This document shows positions 36,019 to 48,676 of a DNA stretch of 64,000 bases, in pieces. Location of the stretch: positions 4,092,001 through 4,156,000 of the forward strand of contig CM035233.1 in NCBI GenBank assembly GCA_020226215.1. The letters are read 5' to 3'. The notes under the pieces were generated by a model. That model had not been told where the DNA came from and ran no database searches. It worked only from the letters and a program-made list of their open reading frames with translations. A program made the position numbers and the translations under genes. Numbering within the stretch: position 1 is the first letter of the stretch; each line of letters opens with the position of its first letter. This DNA comes from Sindora glabra (taxonomy: Eukaryota > Streptophyta > Magnoliopsida > Fabales > Fabaceae).

Positions 36019-36405
36019 GTTAAAACTTCAAAAGTTGAGTTAACGAAGAAAATTCTTTTATAATTATTAGATAATAAAAAAAGAGTTTATTGGTTTTCCA
36101 AAATTTTTTATTGCCCTAGAAAAATTCTCTCATAGTTATTAGATACTCCATCTTAAAATTCCAATTTCAAAAGATGAGTTAGTGAAGGAAAAGTTTACTT
36201 TGAATAGTCACACTTTATGTTTCTTAATTTTTATAATGACATCGTCAACTTGAATTTTATTGTAACGAGGATTCAACTTAAGATTTTTACATGCTAATCA
36301 AATCCTTCACAACTGATTCATTATATACCAGCTTTTACCATTTGTTTTTAATGCTCAAATGAGACCTCTAAAATATGGATATAAAAATGCTTTAACACAA
36401 ATTTA

Positions 36406-37260
36406 GGTTTTGTTTTGTACTAGTAGCCGATGTACTAGTTAATAATTGATAAGTTAATTAATAATTAATAATTGATAAATTAATTTATTTTATAAGAGAT
36501 GTTTCATAAAATTAATTATTAAATTAGTTAAAAATAAAATGATATAAAGTATATATTAATAAAAATAGGTACATAAGTTAAACTAATTCATATTTGTTTA
36601 AAAAATAAATTATATTAATGCAATCAACAATTTGAAAATAAAAATATAATTATCTAAAATTTAATTAATTGTATTTTATGGCCCTAAAAATTATTTACTA
36701 ACATAATTTATATTTAATAATTATTTATAACAAAAATATAATTAATTATATTTTATGATGTTAAAAATTTAGTTACATACATATTTTTATATATTTATAG
36801 TTTAAAATAAGGATATAATTAACTAAAATTGAATTTATTATAATTTATCATGCATATATTTATTTATTTGTTTACCTATTTATTTTCATTTATCTAGAGT
36901 CTAGGATAAGAATATAATTACCCAAAATTTAATTAATTATAATTTTATAAAATTTAATTATTTATAATTTTGACATCACATATCTCTTTATTTATTTACT
37001 TGCTCACTTACTTAATTTTTATTTCCTTATTATTTGAAATGAGAATTTAATTTTTTATTTAGGATATGAGTTATAAATTATTAACAAAAGAGAAAGGATG
37101 AATTTAGAAAAATTTTGAAAACTATCAACAAGATAACTTATTAAATCATAAATTATTATTTTTTATTAAGTAGGTGTACAAAATGCCTTTAGAAACTAGT
37201 TTATAACCTTTAGTCATGTTAATAAATTATAAATTAACTTAGTTAATGTGTCAAACACCC
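36406..37260. mobile_element. Relative of the R5 MITE (family B), degenerate
   Basis: The interior matches the element at 62332-62944, for example TTTCATAAAATTAATTATTA against TTTCGTAAAATTAGTTATTG and AAAATGATATAAAGTATATA against AAAATGATATAAAAGAATAT. The right end, AAATTATAAATTAACTTAGT, matches its counterpart too. The ends are poorly preserved (GGTTTTGTTTTGTACTAG left; GGGTGTTTGACACATTAA right as reverse complement), so boundaries are approximate. Confidence 0.5.
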
Positions 37261-39950
37261 TTAATATATTATATAAAATTATTACAAATAACTTTTAAAT
37301 GACTTTAAGTTGTTGGTAAAATTTTTTTAAAAGTTTATTTATTCATTAGTATATTTGTCAAACAATTAACTATGGATCAGTTTCTAATTTATCAAAAAAT
37401 AAATTTCAATGTAACCGCCACTTTTTTATTGTCAAATAGACCAAATAAAAGATAACCCTAGATCCTATTCATAACTTTGCATAAATAATAAAGGAATAAA
37501 ATTTGCCAGTTGAAGATTTCATCTGTCTCTTAAAAGGTGTGACAAAAATGGAAGACAGTATTTTACCTATGCGAGAGGAATCATCACGTTGAAAATAGAT
37601 ATTGGTTTTGCAATTAGTATTATAATTACGTGATACAAATAATTAAGAATTTTTAAGTTAGTTTTTAATCATATCTAGGATTTTATTGACTGTGCTCAGA
37701 TTTAAATTTTATTCTACGATCATAATACTGTTATTATATTTGCTTTGACATCTATAATTATTTGTAATTTTATTCTATAGCGATTTTGTTTTTTATATTT
37801 ATTAATAATTATAATTTTATTAACCATAATTATTAAGGTTTTAAATTACAATCGTAATTCTAATACTGTGCCAATATTATTGCAGTAATGCTATATGCAT
37901 TGAAAATGACATTTAAAATTGAGTTTCAAATTAAAATTAAGGATTGTCATTAAATATAAGTTAATGAGGTAAATATATAATACTCAATTTAATATATATA
38001 AAAGATTTATAACACAATTTCATAACTTATTTTCAGTACCTATATTACTATCGATGTTACTGTTTCGGGGCATCATGACTGCAATTTTCTTTTTTACAAT
38101 TTTACAGTAATGATAATATTTTTTTTGTATTTATTTAAAATTTTATTAATCACAATAAAATTGCAATCGGCAACTGCATTTTAAAACTATGATCATAGTA
38201 TTACTGGAGCTATTGGTGACAGATATCTAGCATGATGGTTGAACTCCTTTTGTTTATTATATTCTGTCTGTCTGTCTGTCTCTCCCCTTAAATCTTTTGC
38301 ACTACATTTATCTATCTTTCTATGTGACATTAATGGAACCAATCAAATCAAGGATGCCCAACGTGTTTCTGCAGATAGTCAACTATATATTCTCTCACAT
38401 TGATATGAACCCAAATGACAGTTCTTTTCTATTGATGAATAAGGGTAAAATGCAGCCAACTTCCCTCTCAAATTATTACTTCTTTAAATTCCTAATCTTG
38501 ACAATTGAACTTCTTGAGCCATAGTTCTAAACAGTAACCGTAATTCTGGAATAGTTAAGCTCTAACTAACAAAATTGCGAATAATTACAAAAATATGTCA
38601 CTGTTTTGTTAATAAAAAAAGTTGATTTTATCTTGACACACCTAAATGTGCACTTGAAAATTTTCCAAATATACCATAAAGGTTATAAATAAATTCCGTG
38701 TTCGTCTTTGTCGAAAAACGTCCCTGACTCAGATATTAGGAAAAATTACACAACAATGACTAGAATTATGTAAAACTTCCATAGGTGCAACAACTGCAAA
38801 AATTCATGTATGAATTTATGATTGTTTTAATTTGTCATATTTATGAGTAGTTGATTAAATTTTTATGCATAAAATTAAATTGTGGATTCAAGATGGAGCT
38901 TTTGTTCTTCTGCTGGAATCTGACCACCTTCAGCATTAGTTTTTAACAAAAGCCAAAAACACAGTGTCTATTTACGTTTTTCATAGTTCAAAAAGGTAAG
39001 TATTACCCCACTCATAGAAGATGACAATGTTCCTTCACAAAAGATAATCTTTGCACAGGATAGTGATGGTGGGGTTTTGCTAGCATTTTCATAGCTCAAA
39101 AAGGTCATGTATAATCCATGAATATCTCAAACCTAATCATAATAATTCCCTATGTAAAATCTTAAATTTGTTCAATCTTATAGGTCGAATTGATCGTCAC
39201 CTATTTAAACATTGTAACTCATTGGGGTTAGAGGACGAACAAGTAATTACGTGGAATATAAAATGTCACAAGATTAATAATTAAAACACCATCATATATT
39301 GACAGTGATGTTATTAATTTGTATTAAGACATTCATAATGATGAATTGATCCACCATCTTTCTTCCAATATCAAAATATAAGGTTCCTTTTTTCTGGGGA
39401 GGCTTCATTTCTCTCCGTCACTTATGATCAGAGGTTGTCCATTAATTGCAGTATTTTCGGCTTGACGAGACGAGGATTGAAAGGAGAAAGAAAAGAAAGC
39501 ATGCAAATATAATTTTAGAGAAAAAATTCGCTTCTTTACACAAGCGTCTTGTTTAAAGCAAGTCGAATGCGTTTTAAAGAGATCATTAACTGCATATATA
39601 AAGAATGTCAAAAATTATTTAGGAGCACCAACTATGCAATGGAAAATTCTGGGTTTCATAGTGAGTACATAACTTGAATGCCCAATATCACTAAAAATTT
39701 GTCATTTTATTTTTACTAAAAAATTAATATAATAATTAATTTTTCAATTTCCTCTCCTTGAATTCATTTTAATCTTCATTGGTAGTAAATACACAAGTTT
39801 TTACTTATATGCCTACTAGACAAACAAGATACTCAAATTTTTTATTTTATTATAATAGAGGCAGCAAGTTACTTAATGTAAAATTTTGGATTTGAAAACA
39901 AGATATGTGGATAACTGATATGACAAATTAATGTAGTAGCAATTTTACTA
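37261..39950. other. Single-copy AT-rich spacer, no supported gene
   Basis: No repeat partner and no convincing gene is seen. A TCTG/CTGT run lies at 38263-38283. The plus-strand ORF at 38297-38524 and the minus-strand ORF at 39405-39611 are the most protein-like short frames (38297 has SRMPNVFLQIVNYIFSHI; 39405 has SSRQAENTAINGQPLIIS). I recognise neither family, and neither has visible flanking exons. Confidence 0.4.
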
Positions 39951-39954
39951 TGTT

Positions 39955-41660
39955 AGTTAAAATAAAGGACCGATGTCGAAAGTCATTTATCGATAAGTTA
40001 GGACATCAATTTTTAATAACTGTCATTCAAAAGGCATTCAAATCATCCTTTTAGGAAATATGAAATATTTATATCATGATTTTTCTTTAATAATCGACAT
40101 CTATTAATGTTCTTATTGTTTATAAATTTCTCTTTCACTCTATCTTTTATTTAGGTGGCATAAGAGGATAACACACCATCCTTATCGCACAATTAGAAAT
40201 GCTTCAAAGTTTAAAATGAGTTTCCCATCAACCATGATTATTTTCTACTATGATGAGATGCTATCATAAGACATTCATAAGTTGATGTGATAGTCATAAC
40301 CACAAAATCTGAAGTATTTCTAATATTACAGCATTGATCATGTGTGTTGTTCTTATATTCCACTTGGTACCTCAAGGAATGAATGGTTAATGTATATAGA
40401 ATTTAGTGGAGCACTTCAACATGTTGAAAATAAATTAAATCTCTTTAATAAACGAGAATCCGTGATAAGGATTTTAATTATTTCAACATAAGGAATGAGT
40501 GACTATATTATAAACTATATCAGTGATATACTATAATTTTTGTATGTGTCATTGTTTTAAGGGAAACATTTAATGTATAATGATTTATAAATCATGTCAA
40601 ATGATTAATTATAAAGTTACTATAAAATGTTTACTAGTTAATGTTGATAATGTTGTTAGAAAAATGATTTGTAATTGGTATCTATTGTTAGAAAAATATC
40701 AAGATATAAAAAGTTGATTGTTTGAGAAAATTGGTATCCATTGTATAAAAAAGAGAACAAATCACGCCGGTTATTTATTGAAAAACTAATGTGGTTTTGA
40801 AAAATTGGAAGGAAAAATGAAGAGATGGAGTAGAAAATTTATGATGAAGTTATTATGTTGATTTTTTTACTTAACCGACATATAAAGATATAGCATCACC
40901 CACCCAAATTATAATAAATAGTAAGCATTTACAAAGGATGGCATTTATAAGATATTGGAAAATAATTAAAACTTAAGGCACTAGTTCAACTGAGTAAGGA
41001 CATTGATTTTGTTTTAATAACTAACATATATTATTTGTCATTTAGTCTTTATATTTCTCTTTCACTCCATTTTTTGTTTAGGTGGCTTAAGAGGATAACA
41101 CATCTATTCTTGTTGAACATTTAGAAAAGTTTTAAATTTTATGATTATGAGCATCCCATTAAACCAATATTATCTTCTGTTCTTCAATAGATGGTTTGGA
41201 GTAAAAGATATTTGTGGTTTTGATGTGATTGCCATGATCATATAATACAAAATATTTTTAAATGTGTAGCATCGATGGGTTGTCTTCATATTCCATTGGG
41301 AGTATTAATTTTGTGTATTAATTATGTTATGAACTATAATAATTTTAGTTTGGGATTACATACATGATTATGCTATAAATTATATTGATGATCTAGTAAA
41401 TTTAATGGAGGTTGTTTTCGAAAAATGCGAGGATGTAAAAGTTGTATTTAAAAAAGAGCGTAAACAATATCAATTATTTATTAAAAATCAATGTGGCTTT
41501 GAAAAATAAATACCATGTTAGTTTTTTTACTAACTGACATCTAAAGATATACCAACAACTAGTAAATATGTAATAAATATTTACTAATGATGACATTTAT
41601 GAGATATAGAAGTTGTATTAGGAGATGAATAGATCAGAAATAATGTTAAATGTGTATTAG
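39955..41660. repeat. Diverged tandem duplication
   Basis: Sequence around 40130-40260 (TTTCTCTTTCACTCTATC, then AGGTGGCATAAGAGGATAAC) recurs at about 41060-41190 (TTTCTCTTTCACTCCATT, then AGGTGGCTTAAGAGGATAAC). The stretch near 40860-40900 recurs near 41520-41560 as TTTTTTTACTAACTGACATC. The period is 650-930 bases because of indels. No open frame is shared, and the source element is not recognised. Confidence 0.55.
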
Positions 41661-41937
41661 GAGATAGAAAAATGGATGGAAGCAGATGCCACATGGATTT
41701 TTTCTATATAATTAAAGCCTAAATATGTATTGATTACTACATGCATTCAACAATAACATGTATCAAGAAACTGCCAATAATTATAACATTTTGAGTTATA
41801 TAAGCAGTCAGACTACATGAAATTTTATATTTGTAATATGTCAATTTTAGTTAACAATTAACCTCTAAAAATTTGCATGTTAGCTATAAATTTCATTTCC
41901 ACTATCTTTTTAAAATAGGCAATACCTTATTAATAAT

Positions 41938-42315
41938 AGGAAAATTGATGAGAAATTTTAGTGAGAAGAAATAACTTATTCATTCTTAGATTGAAAGGCT
42001 CAAGTTTATTATAAGACTAAATATTTTGCTTCTTCTCATTATAATTTTTCATTAGTTAGCAAAACATCTACACTCTGTAAAATCATCTTTATTGTTCATT
42101 TTAAATTATGGTATTAAATTTCATCTTAAGAAGCACATTCAAATATGTCAAGAGAATACAAAGTTAGGAAAATTGATAAGAAATTGTTGTATAGAAGGCT
42201 TGAGTTCATTACAAAATGAGATATCTTGCTTCTTTTCAATATAATTTTTCAATGATTTATAACCATCTACACTCTCCAAAGTCATCTTTATTATTCATTT
42301 TAAATTATAACATTT
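41938..42315. repeat. Tandem duplication, period about 200-230 bases
   Basis: GGAAAATTGATGAGAAATTT to the TTCATTTTAAATTAT block (41938-42115) is repeated from GGAAAATTGATAAGAAATTG (42167-42312), with ACATCTACACTCT-type and AATCATCTTTATT-type blocks in both. Confidence 0.65.
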
Positions 42316-42439
42316 GGATTCTAATGTGAAATTATAGTGAGAAGAAATAATCTACGTCCTTCGACTTAGAAGTCCTTAAGCAATATAAAAGAATTATGAG
42401 AAGAGGTATTCCAGTTTTCCATTCATTTAAAGTATATTA

Positions 42440-43700
42440 TTCATTGTAAATTATAATTTTTGATTTGTTTTTATTGTTCAATTTATTATTATTTGTATCT
42501 ATTTTTATTGTATAAGAAAATGCCATAATACAAAAAAAAAATTTAATACTACTAACATCATTTAGATTAAGTTAAATTAAAAATAAAATTCATCAATTCA
42601 TAAAAATGATGTTGGGTATTATAAGATTTATGCTAAAATTATAAAATTGTTGCTTGAAAAATAAAGGAAATAGTTGGCCAAAAATATTGTATTTATGATG
42701 TTGCAAATTAATTGATAACCAATGTGTAAAATTCTACTATAGAATGACATTGTTTTATTATAGATGCAAGGTTGTAATTAATTGATCGATGTGGAAGCTT
42801 AAATTACAATGCAAGTTGAAAATAAAATGAGTAAAATCGTGATACCATTTGCAAAATTCATTGCAAAGCTCTTCTAATCCTAAAATGATTCCTTCTTTAA
42901 TAAGGTATGCTCACCTTCAAACTCTAAGATGATTTTCTTTTGTTTTAAGTTTGTAGTCACTAGTTATATTGCAACCATAAATATCTATTAACTTATTGCT
43001 AAATCTATGGGGTTCCACACCTCTTGAAAAAGTATAGAATATTAAAGTAACGATTTTTTTTAAGTTTTTATGTGTTTATTTGTTCTTGCAACTTAATTTC
43101 TAGTTTCATAATCGACCATGATTTGTCATCTTTCATTTTGATATAACTTTTATAAGTTTGTACAAGTAATAAACTTGATTTCATTTATTATCTTTGACAT
43201 TTAGTGATATTATTTACTATTTTTTATATGAAAATTATAATATGGAGGAACCTTAAACCTTCTTTCTTTTATTATATACCTTAAACCTTCATTCTTTTGT
43301 TGTATATTTTCTCAATGAAATGGAATCTTTTATGAAATGGAAGAGTTGGTGCATGATGATTTTATAAATAGTAGTTCTTTTATATTCTCACTCTTCTTTT
43401 ATCTTTCCAAAGTGTATAAATAGAAAAAACTTGAGTAATAATACTGGAGTTTACATTAAAGATGAAGATTTTGATACATATTAATTTTTTTGTTATTTTT
43501 GTATATTCATAAAGACATGTAGTTTTTGTTTATTGATGATTTAGTATAGTTATTTTGCATAAATTTGCAAAGATATTATTTTTTTACTCATTTATTTGTA
43601 CTTTCATTATAAATAAAGCAATAATGATTTAAAAAATTTTAAATTTGTAGAATTATTTCTTTTTACTTATCTATATGTTATTTTTACCCTAAAAAATTCT
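42440..43700. repeat. Segment D, copy 1
   Basis: This resembles 45030-45284 joined to 54782-55760, the two sides of CACTA-2. Shared blocks include TTGATGTGGAAAATC/TCGATGTGGAAGCTT, ACCATTTGCAA, AAGATGATTTTCTTT and AAGTATA(A)AATAT, in the same order. CACTA-2 therefore inserted into one copy of an old local duplication. No gene is recognised in either copy. Confidence 0.5.
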
Positions 43701-43928
43701 ATAACAAAATTTGAATTACACATATTAACAAAGAGAAGACATATCAAAACAAATTTAATGTTTTATGTTAAATTAGTACAAAAATAACTTTCTTTTCATA
43801 TTCGATTATTTACATAACAAAAATCTATAACAATCAAAAGGCATTTATAGAGGAAATGGAATATATAAAAAAATTAGTTTTAGGATTAATAAATGCCTGA
43901 TATGATGGCATTTTCTTAATATACGAGG

Positions 43929-44031
43929 ACATCTAAATGAATGCCATTTATGAAGAATTTTAAATAAATAAAACTAAAGATGTCTAAATGAATGACATTT
44001 ATGAAGAAATCTAAATAAATAAAACTAAAGA
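43929..44031. repeat. Direct repeat of about 51 bases, two copies
   Basis: Two adjacent copies of a segment containing TCTAAATGAATG(C/A)CATTTA and ending AAATAAATAAAACTAAAGA. The surrounding 43701-44990 is AT-rich, holds no gene I can support, and has scattered ATGGCATTT/ATGACATTT motifs. Confidence 0.75.
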
Positions 44032-45284
44032 TAACTTGATCAATGGCATTTAATGAAGGAACTTATAACTTCAATTGTTTAGGGTGATCATCATTTAAGT
44101 CCTTTTCAATCGTTATGACAATTCATCCATTGGAAATTGATTTTTCCTTATGTCCATCATATAGTCCATTTCATTTGTCATGATAATTCATCGATAGTTT
44201 ACATGTTATTTTATAACTTAACCAACATATTAAGTCATGGCAACTATCCAAATGGCTAAACATATGACATTAACTTTAAATTAGCAATCAACATCTAATT
44301 ATTTTGAAACAAAATGATAATCTATAAAGATAGCTCACCTTCCTTTAAAAAGAGGGCTTCTAAAGTGCTTGATTCCATTAATTTTGTGTTTAATGACTTT
44401 AAGGTACTTGATTTCTATACTTCCTATGTTCCTTGATTGTTCCTATGTTTCAATGTAAGAATGAAGACATAGTGCTTGCTCTATGCACTGTCTTAAATTC
44501 AATAAAACAAGTCTTATTTGTGCTACATTAATTAGTATTACTCAATAAAAGACTATTATTACAAAATCTCTCCAAGTTTCATGTATAAATGTAAAATATG
44601 GTTATGTAGAAATTATGAGTTATAATAAGATTATGGACCATTGAAACTCACACCATTATGATCTAAGTTTTAGCACACCATAAGAGACATGGTTCATAAA
44701 GGCATGAATTTCAATGTTCCGCAATCTTACTATAATCACAATTTTTACACCACTATATTTTATATTTATGCATTGAACTTTAAGAAATTCTAGAATGATA
44801 GTCTAGCAATGGATAGTACCAATTAGCATGACACAAATAAGATATTTGTTACTGAATTTGAAATATTGCATAGAGCAAACAACTAGCATGTTTATTCCCA
44901 TATTGAACAATGGGGCAATCAGTGACTTATAGTAAATGAAACAACCAAGCAATATGAAGAAATTACAAGCAAATGATAGCTACTTTTAATTTTAATTTGT
45001 GGAATGATGTTATCTATGTTTATTGTAAATGAAAAGTTTATTATTCATTGTAAATAACATTCTTTTATTATATATGTTTATGTATTGATATGAAAATAAA
45101 AGAAATGGTGAAATCAATTTTTGCAATAAATTGTTTTCTTTCTTATATGTTGCATTTACATTCAAATCTATTGTTGTTGTATCTATTTAATTATATAAGA
45201 AAAATATTATAAGGTAAAAAAGAATTTTAATATTATTAATTTTACTTGGAGTAACTCGAACTAAAAACAAAAAAGATTAGTTCA
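44032..45284. other. Spacer up to CACTA-2, no gene seen
   Basis: AT-rich sequence without a supported frame. The last 250 bases belong to segment D copy 2. TTTGAAATATTGCAT and nearby blocks have no recognised homologue. Confidence 0.4.
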
Positions 45285-45299
45285 CACTATAAGAAAAAT

Positions 45300-46150
45300 G
45301 TGCAACAGTGACGACATGTTTAGTGGCAACATTTTTTCAATCATCGCTAAAAGTATCATTGATGACAAAGTCGTCGGTGAAGACCAAAATCGCATTTCCT
45401 GGGAGGCTAAAAAAATTGGCAGGAAAATGAAATTTTCAATGGCTCCACCAATTGTCATTGAATATAATAAAAATTGGTGGGAATATAACCTTTTAACGAT
45501 GACAATTGTTGTTGCTGAAGATAGTATAAAAAATAGATAGGAAAAAAAATTCTTTAGCGACAACTCTTGTTGTTACAGAATAGTGCCAACTTTTTGTAAT
45601 GACAATTGTCATCACTAAAAAAGGTCTTGAAAATCAATGAAATTCTTCAGCAACGACATATGTCGTCGCAAAAAGTTAGCACTTTTTTGGATGACAAGTG
45701 TCATCACTGAAGAGTTTTCTAATTCCTATGAAAAGTCATTAGTGATAATTGAAGTCATCACAAAAGTTAGACATTTTCAATGATGACATTAGTCATCGCT
45801 TAAAATGTCTAACTATCTGTGATGAAAGAGTTTTTTAATTTCGATGAAAAGTCATTAGCGATAACTATTATTGTCCTTGAAACTATTGTCGTCACAAAAG
45901 TTTGAATTTTTTAGCAATGACATTAGTCGTTACTAAAGAGTTTTCTAAAAATCATTAGCAATGACTAATGTTGTTGCAGAAAGGTAGCGCCTTTCTACGA
46001 CGATTAGTCATTACTAAAGAGTTATATGAAAACTCAATAGCGATAGTATGTGTTGTCGTAATTGAGTTTCATATGGACTCTTTAGTGACAACACTTGTTG
46101 TCATAGAAAAGGCGGTGCCTTTTTACAATGATACATCGTCGCTAATGGAT
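45300..46150. repeat. CACTA-2 5' subterminal repeat region
   Basis: Repeated motifs in both orientations include GATGACAATTGTTGTTGCT, ATGACAATTGTCATCAC and CAACGACATATGTCGTCGC. Most CG sites are decayed. The three ORFs here (45298-45540 plus, 45282-45563 minus, 45968-46159 plus) translate the repeat array and are not genes. Confidence 0.7.
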
Positions 46151-46154
46151 CTTC

Positions 46155-46420
46155 TATAAATACCCCTCACCTCACTTCCCCTCTCATTTTGTGCAGCAAC
46201 GAGGGGAAGAGAGGTGCAAGGGGGATTTAGGTAAGTTAATTTTATGACTTTTTAATTTGATTTTATAATTTTTTTCATAATATAGTATATGCATATTTTT
46301 TATATATTATAATTTTTTATGTTTATAATCTTGGTTTATTAGTTATTGTTGATATTCATCATTGTTCGTGGTGGGTTTTTAGAGAATATTTGATCAGAAG
46401 ATTTTTTCCATTAAGGTATG
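46155..46420 (+). promoter_or_regulatory. CACTA-2 promoter and leader exons
   Basis: A clean TATAAATA box at 46155-46162 lies directly after the subterminal array and is followed by a purine-rich leader ending GGTAAGTTAA near 46231. The second leader exon (near 46373-46414, TTGATCAGAAGATTTTTTCC) is kept, but the AG acceptor seen in CACTA-1 (TTGTAG) reads TCGTGG here. This is one more sign of decay. 46421-47200 is intron-like with no gene. Confidence 0.55.
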
Positions 46421-47224
46421 TAAATTAAATTTTATAATATTTTATTATAATATATAGTTTGTGAGATGAATAGTACCTAATGAATTAATGGAATTGGTGG
46501 TATAATTACTCTTATACAAAATAGATCTTGTTTAATTTTATATGTTATAAATATTAAATATGTTTACATAGTTTTGTATTTAGTGTAAAATTTATTAATA
46601 AAAATTATGTTGTTGTTATGTAACCCTTAAATTATTTATGTGTGAATTATTTAGTTAGATTAATATAAGGTGGAGTTGTTAAGACATTTTGTTTACCAAT
46701 GTTAAAATTTACGATGTAGTTTAGGAGCATAAAATTATTAGTTTCATTGAAGTAATGTGACATAGGAAATTAGGATAATTATGTAAATATATTTTAAAAA
46801 ATATATCATTCTTATAATATATTCTCTAGATATTTAAATTTTGAAGCCAAATAATTTTGTAATCAAGTTTGTTTAGAATCTTTCCTAATTAAAATTGAGA
46901 TGAAAACATAACAATTCAAATTATATTTTAAAGCTAAATCTTAAACACTATTAAAATAAATAATCAATAATTACCTTTTGAATTCATTTTTTATGTTCTG
47001 AATGTTAATTTTATAAATTAATAAAATATTTTTTTGCTTAAAATTTCAACCACCCTCTAATTTTAATTTTTCTTTAATTCAAAAATAATTTTTGGGAATA
47101 ATAAAATATAAGATTGAAAAATTAATGTAAAGAAATAATTTTTAATTATTCTAGAAAATATAGATTATCTATATAATTTTAGTAGCTAAAACTACAATAA
47201 CATTACATTAATGTAGAACTTATG

Positions 47225-47905
47225 TTAACAAAAATTTATTTTGGAAAATAGAATTATAAAATTTTATAATAATGATAAAATATTTTATTTATTTAATGTT
47301 AACTATAAAAAAATTAAAAATAATGGTTACCTCAGAAAAAATATTTTATTTGTTAGATATAAAATTTTAAAAAATATTTTGTCTACTCTTAAATGTTATT
47401 TCTTAATCATAAATAAGGTGACATGTTATTCTTTTTTGAAAAAAATATATAATATTTTATTATAAAAAGTAGAACTTATGAAATTAACATTATATTACAT
47501 TAAACCCTAAATCATAAACCCTAATACTACAATAATGTTACATTAATGTAGAACTTATGAAATTAACATTAAATATATGGTAAAATATTTCTGAATGTAA
47601 GATGTAGTAATCTTGCAATCTTTTGAATAGTAACTTAGTGATATTTACTTTAAAACTTCTTAAAATTTAACAAAAATTTATTTTAGAAAATAAAAGTATA
47701 AAATGTTATAATGATGAGAAAATATTTTATTTATTTAATGTTAACTATAAGAAAAAATAAAAACAATGGTTACCTTAAAAATATATTATTTATTTTATGT
47801 TAGATATAAAATTTAAAAAAATATTTTGTCAACTCTTAAATGTTATTTCTTAATCATAAATAAGGTGAAATATTATTCTTCTTGAAAAATATATATAATA
47901 TTTTT
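47225..47905. repeat. Tandem duplication inside CACTA-2
   Basis: The segment starting AAAATTTATTTTGGAAAATA (47229) and passing through TTATTTATTTAATGTTAACT and TGGTTACCT is repeated from 47682, a period of about 455 bases. CACTA-1 has one copy (20215-20390). The ORF 47241-47465 lies within the first copy and is AT-rich and not kept in the second. Two AAACCCTAA-type motifs lie between the copies near 47500-47522. Confidence 0.65.
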
Positions 47906-48676
47906 TATAAAAGTAGATATAACAAAATGACCAAAATGATCACATATTAATAGAAATTTGGAGTTAGGGGAACACTTGAAAATTCATCAACACTAATAAA
48001 ATGTACATCTTATCAAATAAGTTGAATTGTGTATCTTGTGAATATAGTAGAGTATGTTACAAAGCTAAATTCCCTATTTTAAATTGTTAAATATAATAAT
48101 TTATGTAGATATTTAACACATTTAATAATGTAGATAATAAGACACTTGAATTATGATACTTATAAAATATCATAATGTAAGTTTAAAGTTATTGTAAATA
48201 TATTTTTACAATAATTTTAAATATTTTATAATAATTGTAAATAGAATTGCATTTGTACTTGCACTATAAGCTTAGACCCATTCAAGGGTTAGAAGATATC
48301 TGTACGTCAACCAACCTTTGAATTATCCTAAAAGGTTAGACAATTTGGGATATGTCTTGTAGTTATTATTAATAATTTGTTTGACTCTTGTTTGATATTG
48401 TAAAAATTTCTTGGCATCCTAAATGTTCTCTGGATATGTACTATATCAACGTATAATTTATACATTTAGAGAACTATGGGGAGATGCTACTAAAATTTCT
48501 TCATGTAGAAATGATGAATATGGATAAATTAATAAAATCATGACTACAAAAATAATTCAAATGGGATAGGACCATACCCTTTAGAATTGGAGTGATATAG
48601 TAGATTTAGGACACATACGAAATATTGATCATGGCATTTAATTCCATAAAAAATTATTTTCTTCCTATTCAGTGGT

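Larger units (their letters stand above)
30906..36200. repeat. Tandem repeat unit R4
   Basis: Starts inside the landmark TATGCTCTCATCTTTGAAAG and continues through sequence matching R1 1-2520 and 8170-8370, with CACTA-3 inserted at 31907-33876. The landmark TTTGTACACAATATATATAT occurs at 34143, hairpin A3 at 35037 and the block matching 2370-2410 at 35420. A 550-base segment (about 35466-36018) has no match in R1 or R2, after which R1-like sequence (GTTGAGTTAACGAAG) resumes to about 36200. R4 lacks MITE A. Confidence 0.7.

Noticed and set aside
38297..38524. 75-codon plus-strand ORF with a protein-like composition
   Set aside because: No recognised family, no second copy and no visible splice context. 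It stays possible but unsupported.
39405..39611. 68-codon minus-strand ORF ending near SSRQAENTAINGQPLIIS
   Set aside because: Only part of it looks protein-like and no family was recognised; I see no exon partners.
45282..46159. ORFs on both strands at the start of CACTA-2
   Set aside because: They translate the inverted subterminal motifs, which tend to stay open on both strands, and have no protein-family features.
47500..47522. Two AAACCCTAA motifs resembling telomere repeat or telo-box
   Set aside because: Only two interrupted copies in AT-rich CACTA-2 sequence. This is not an interstitial telomere array.
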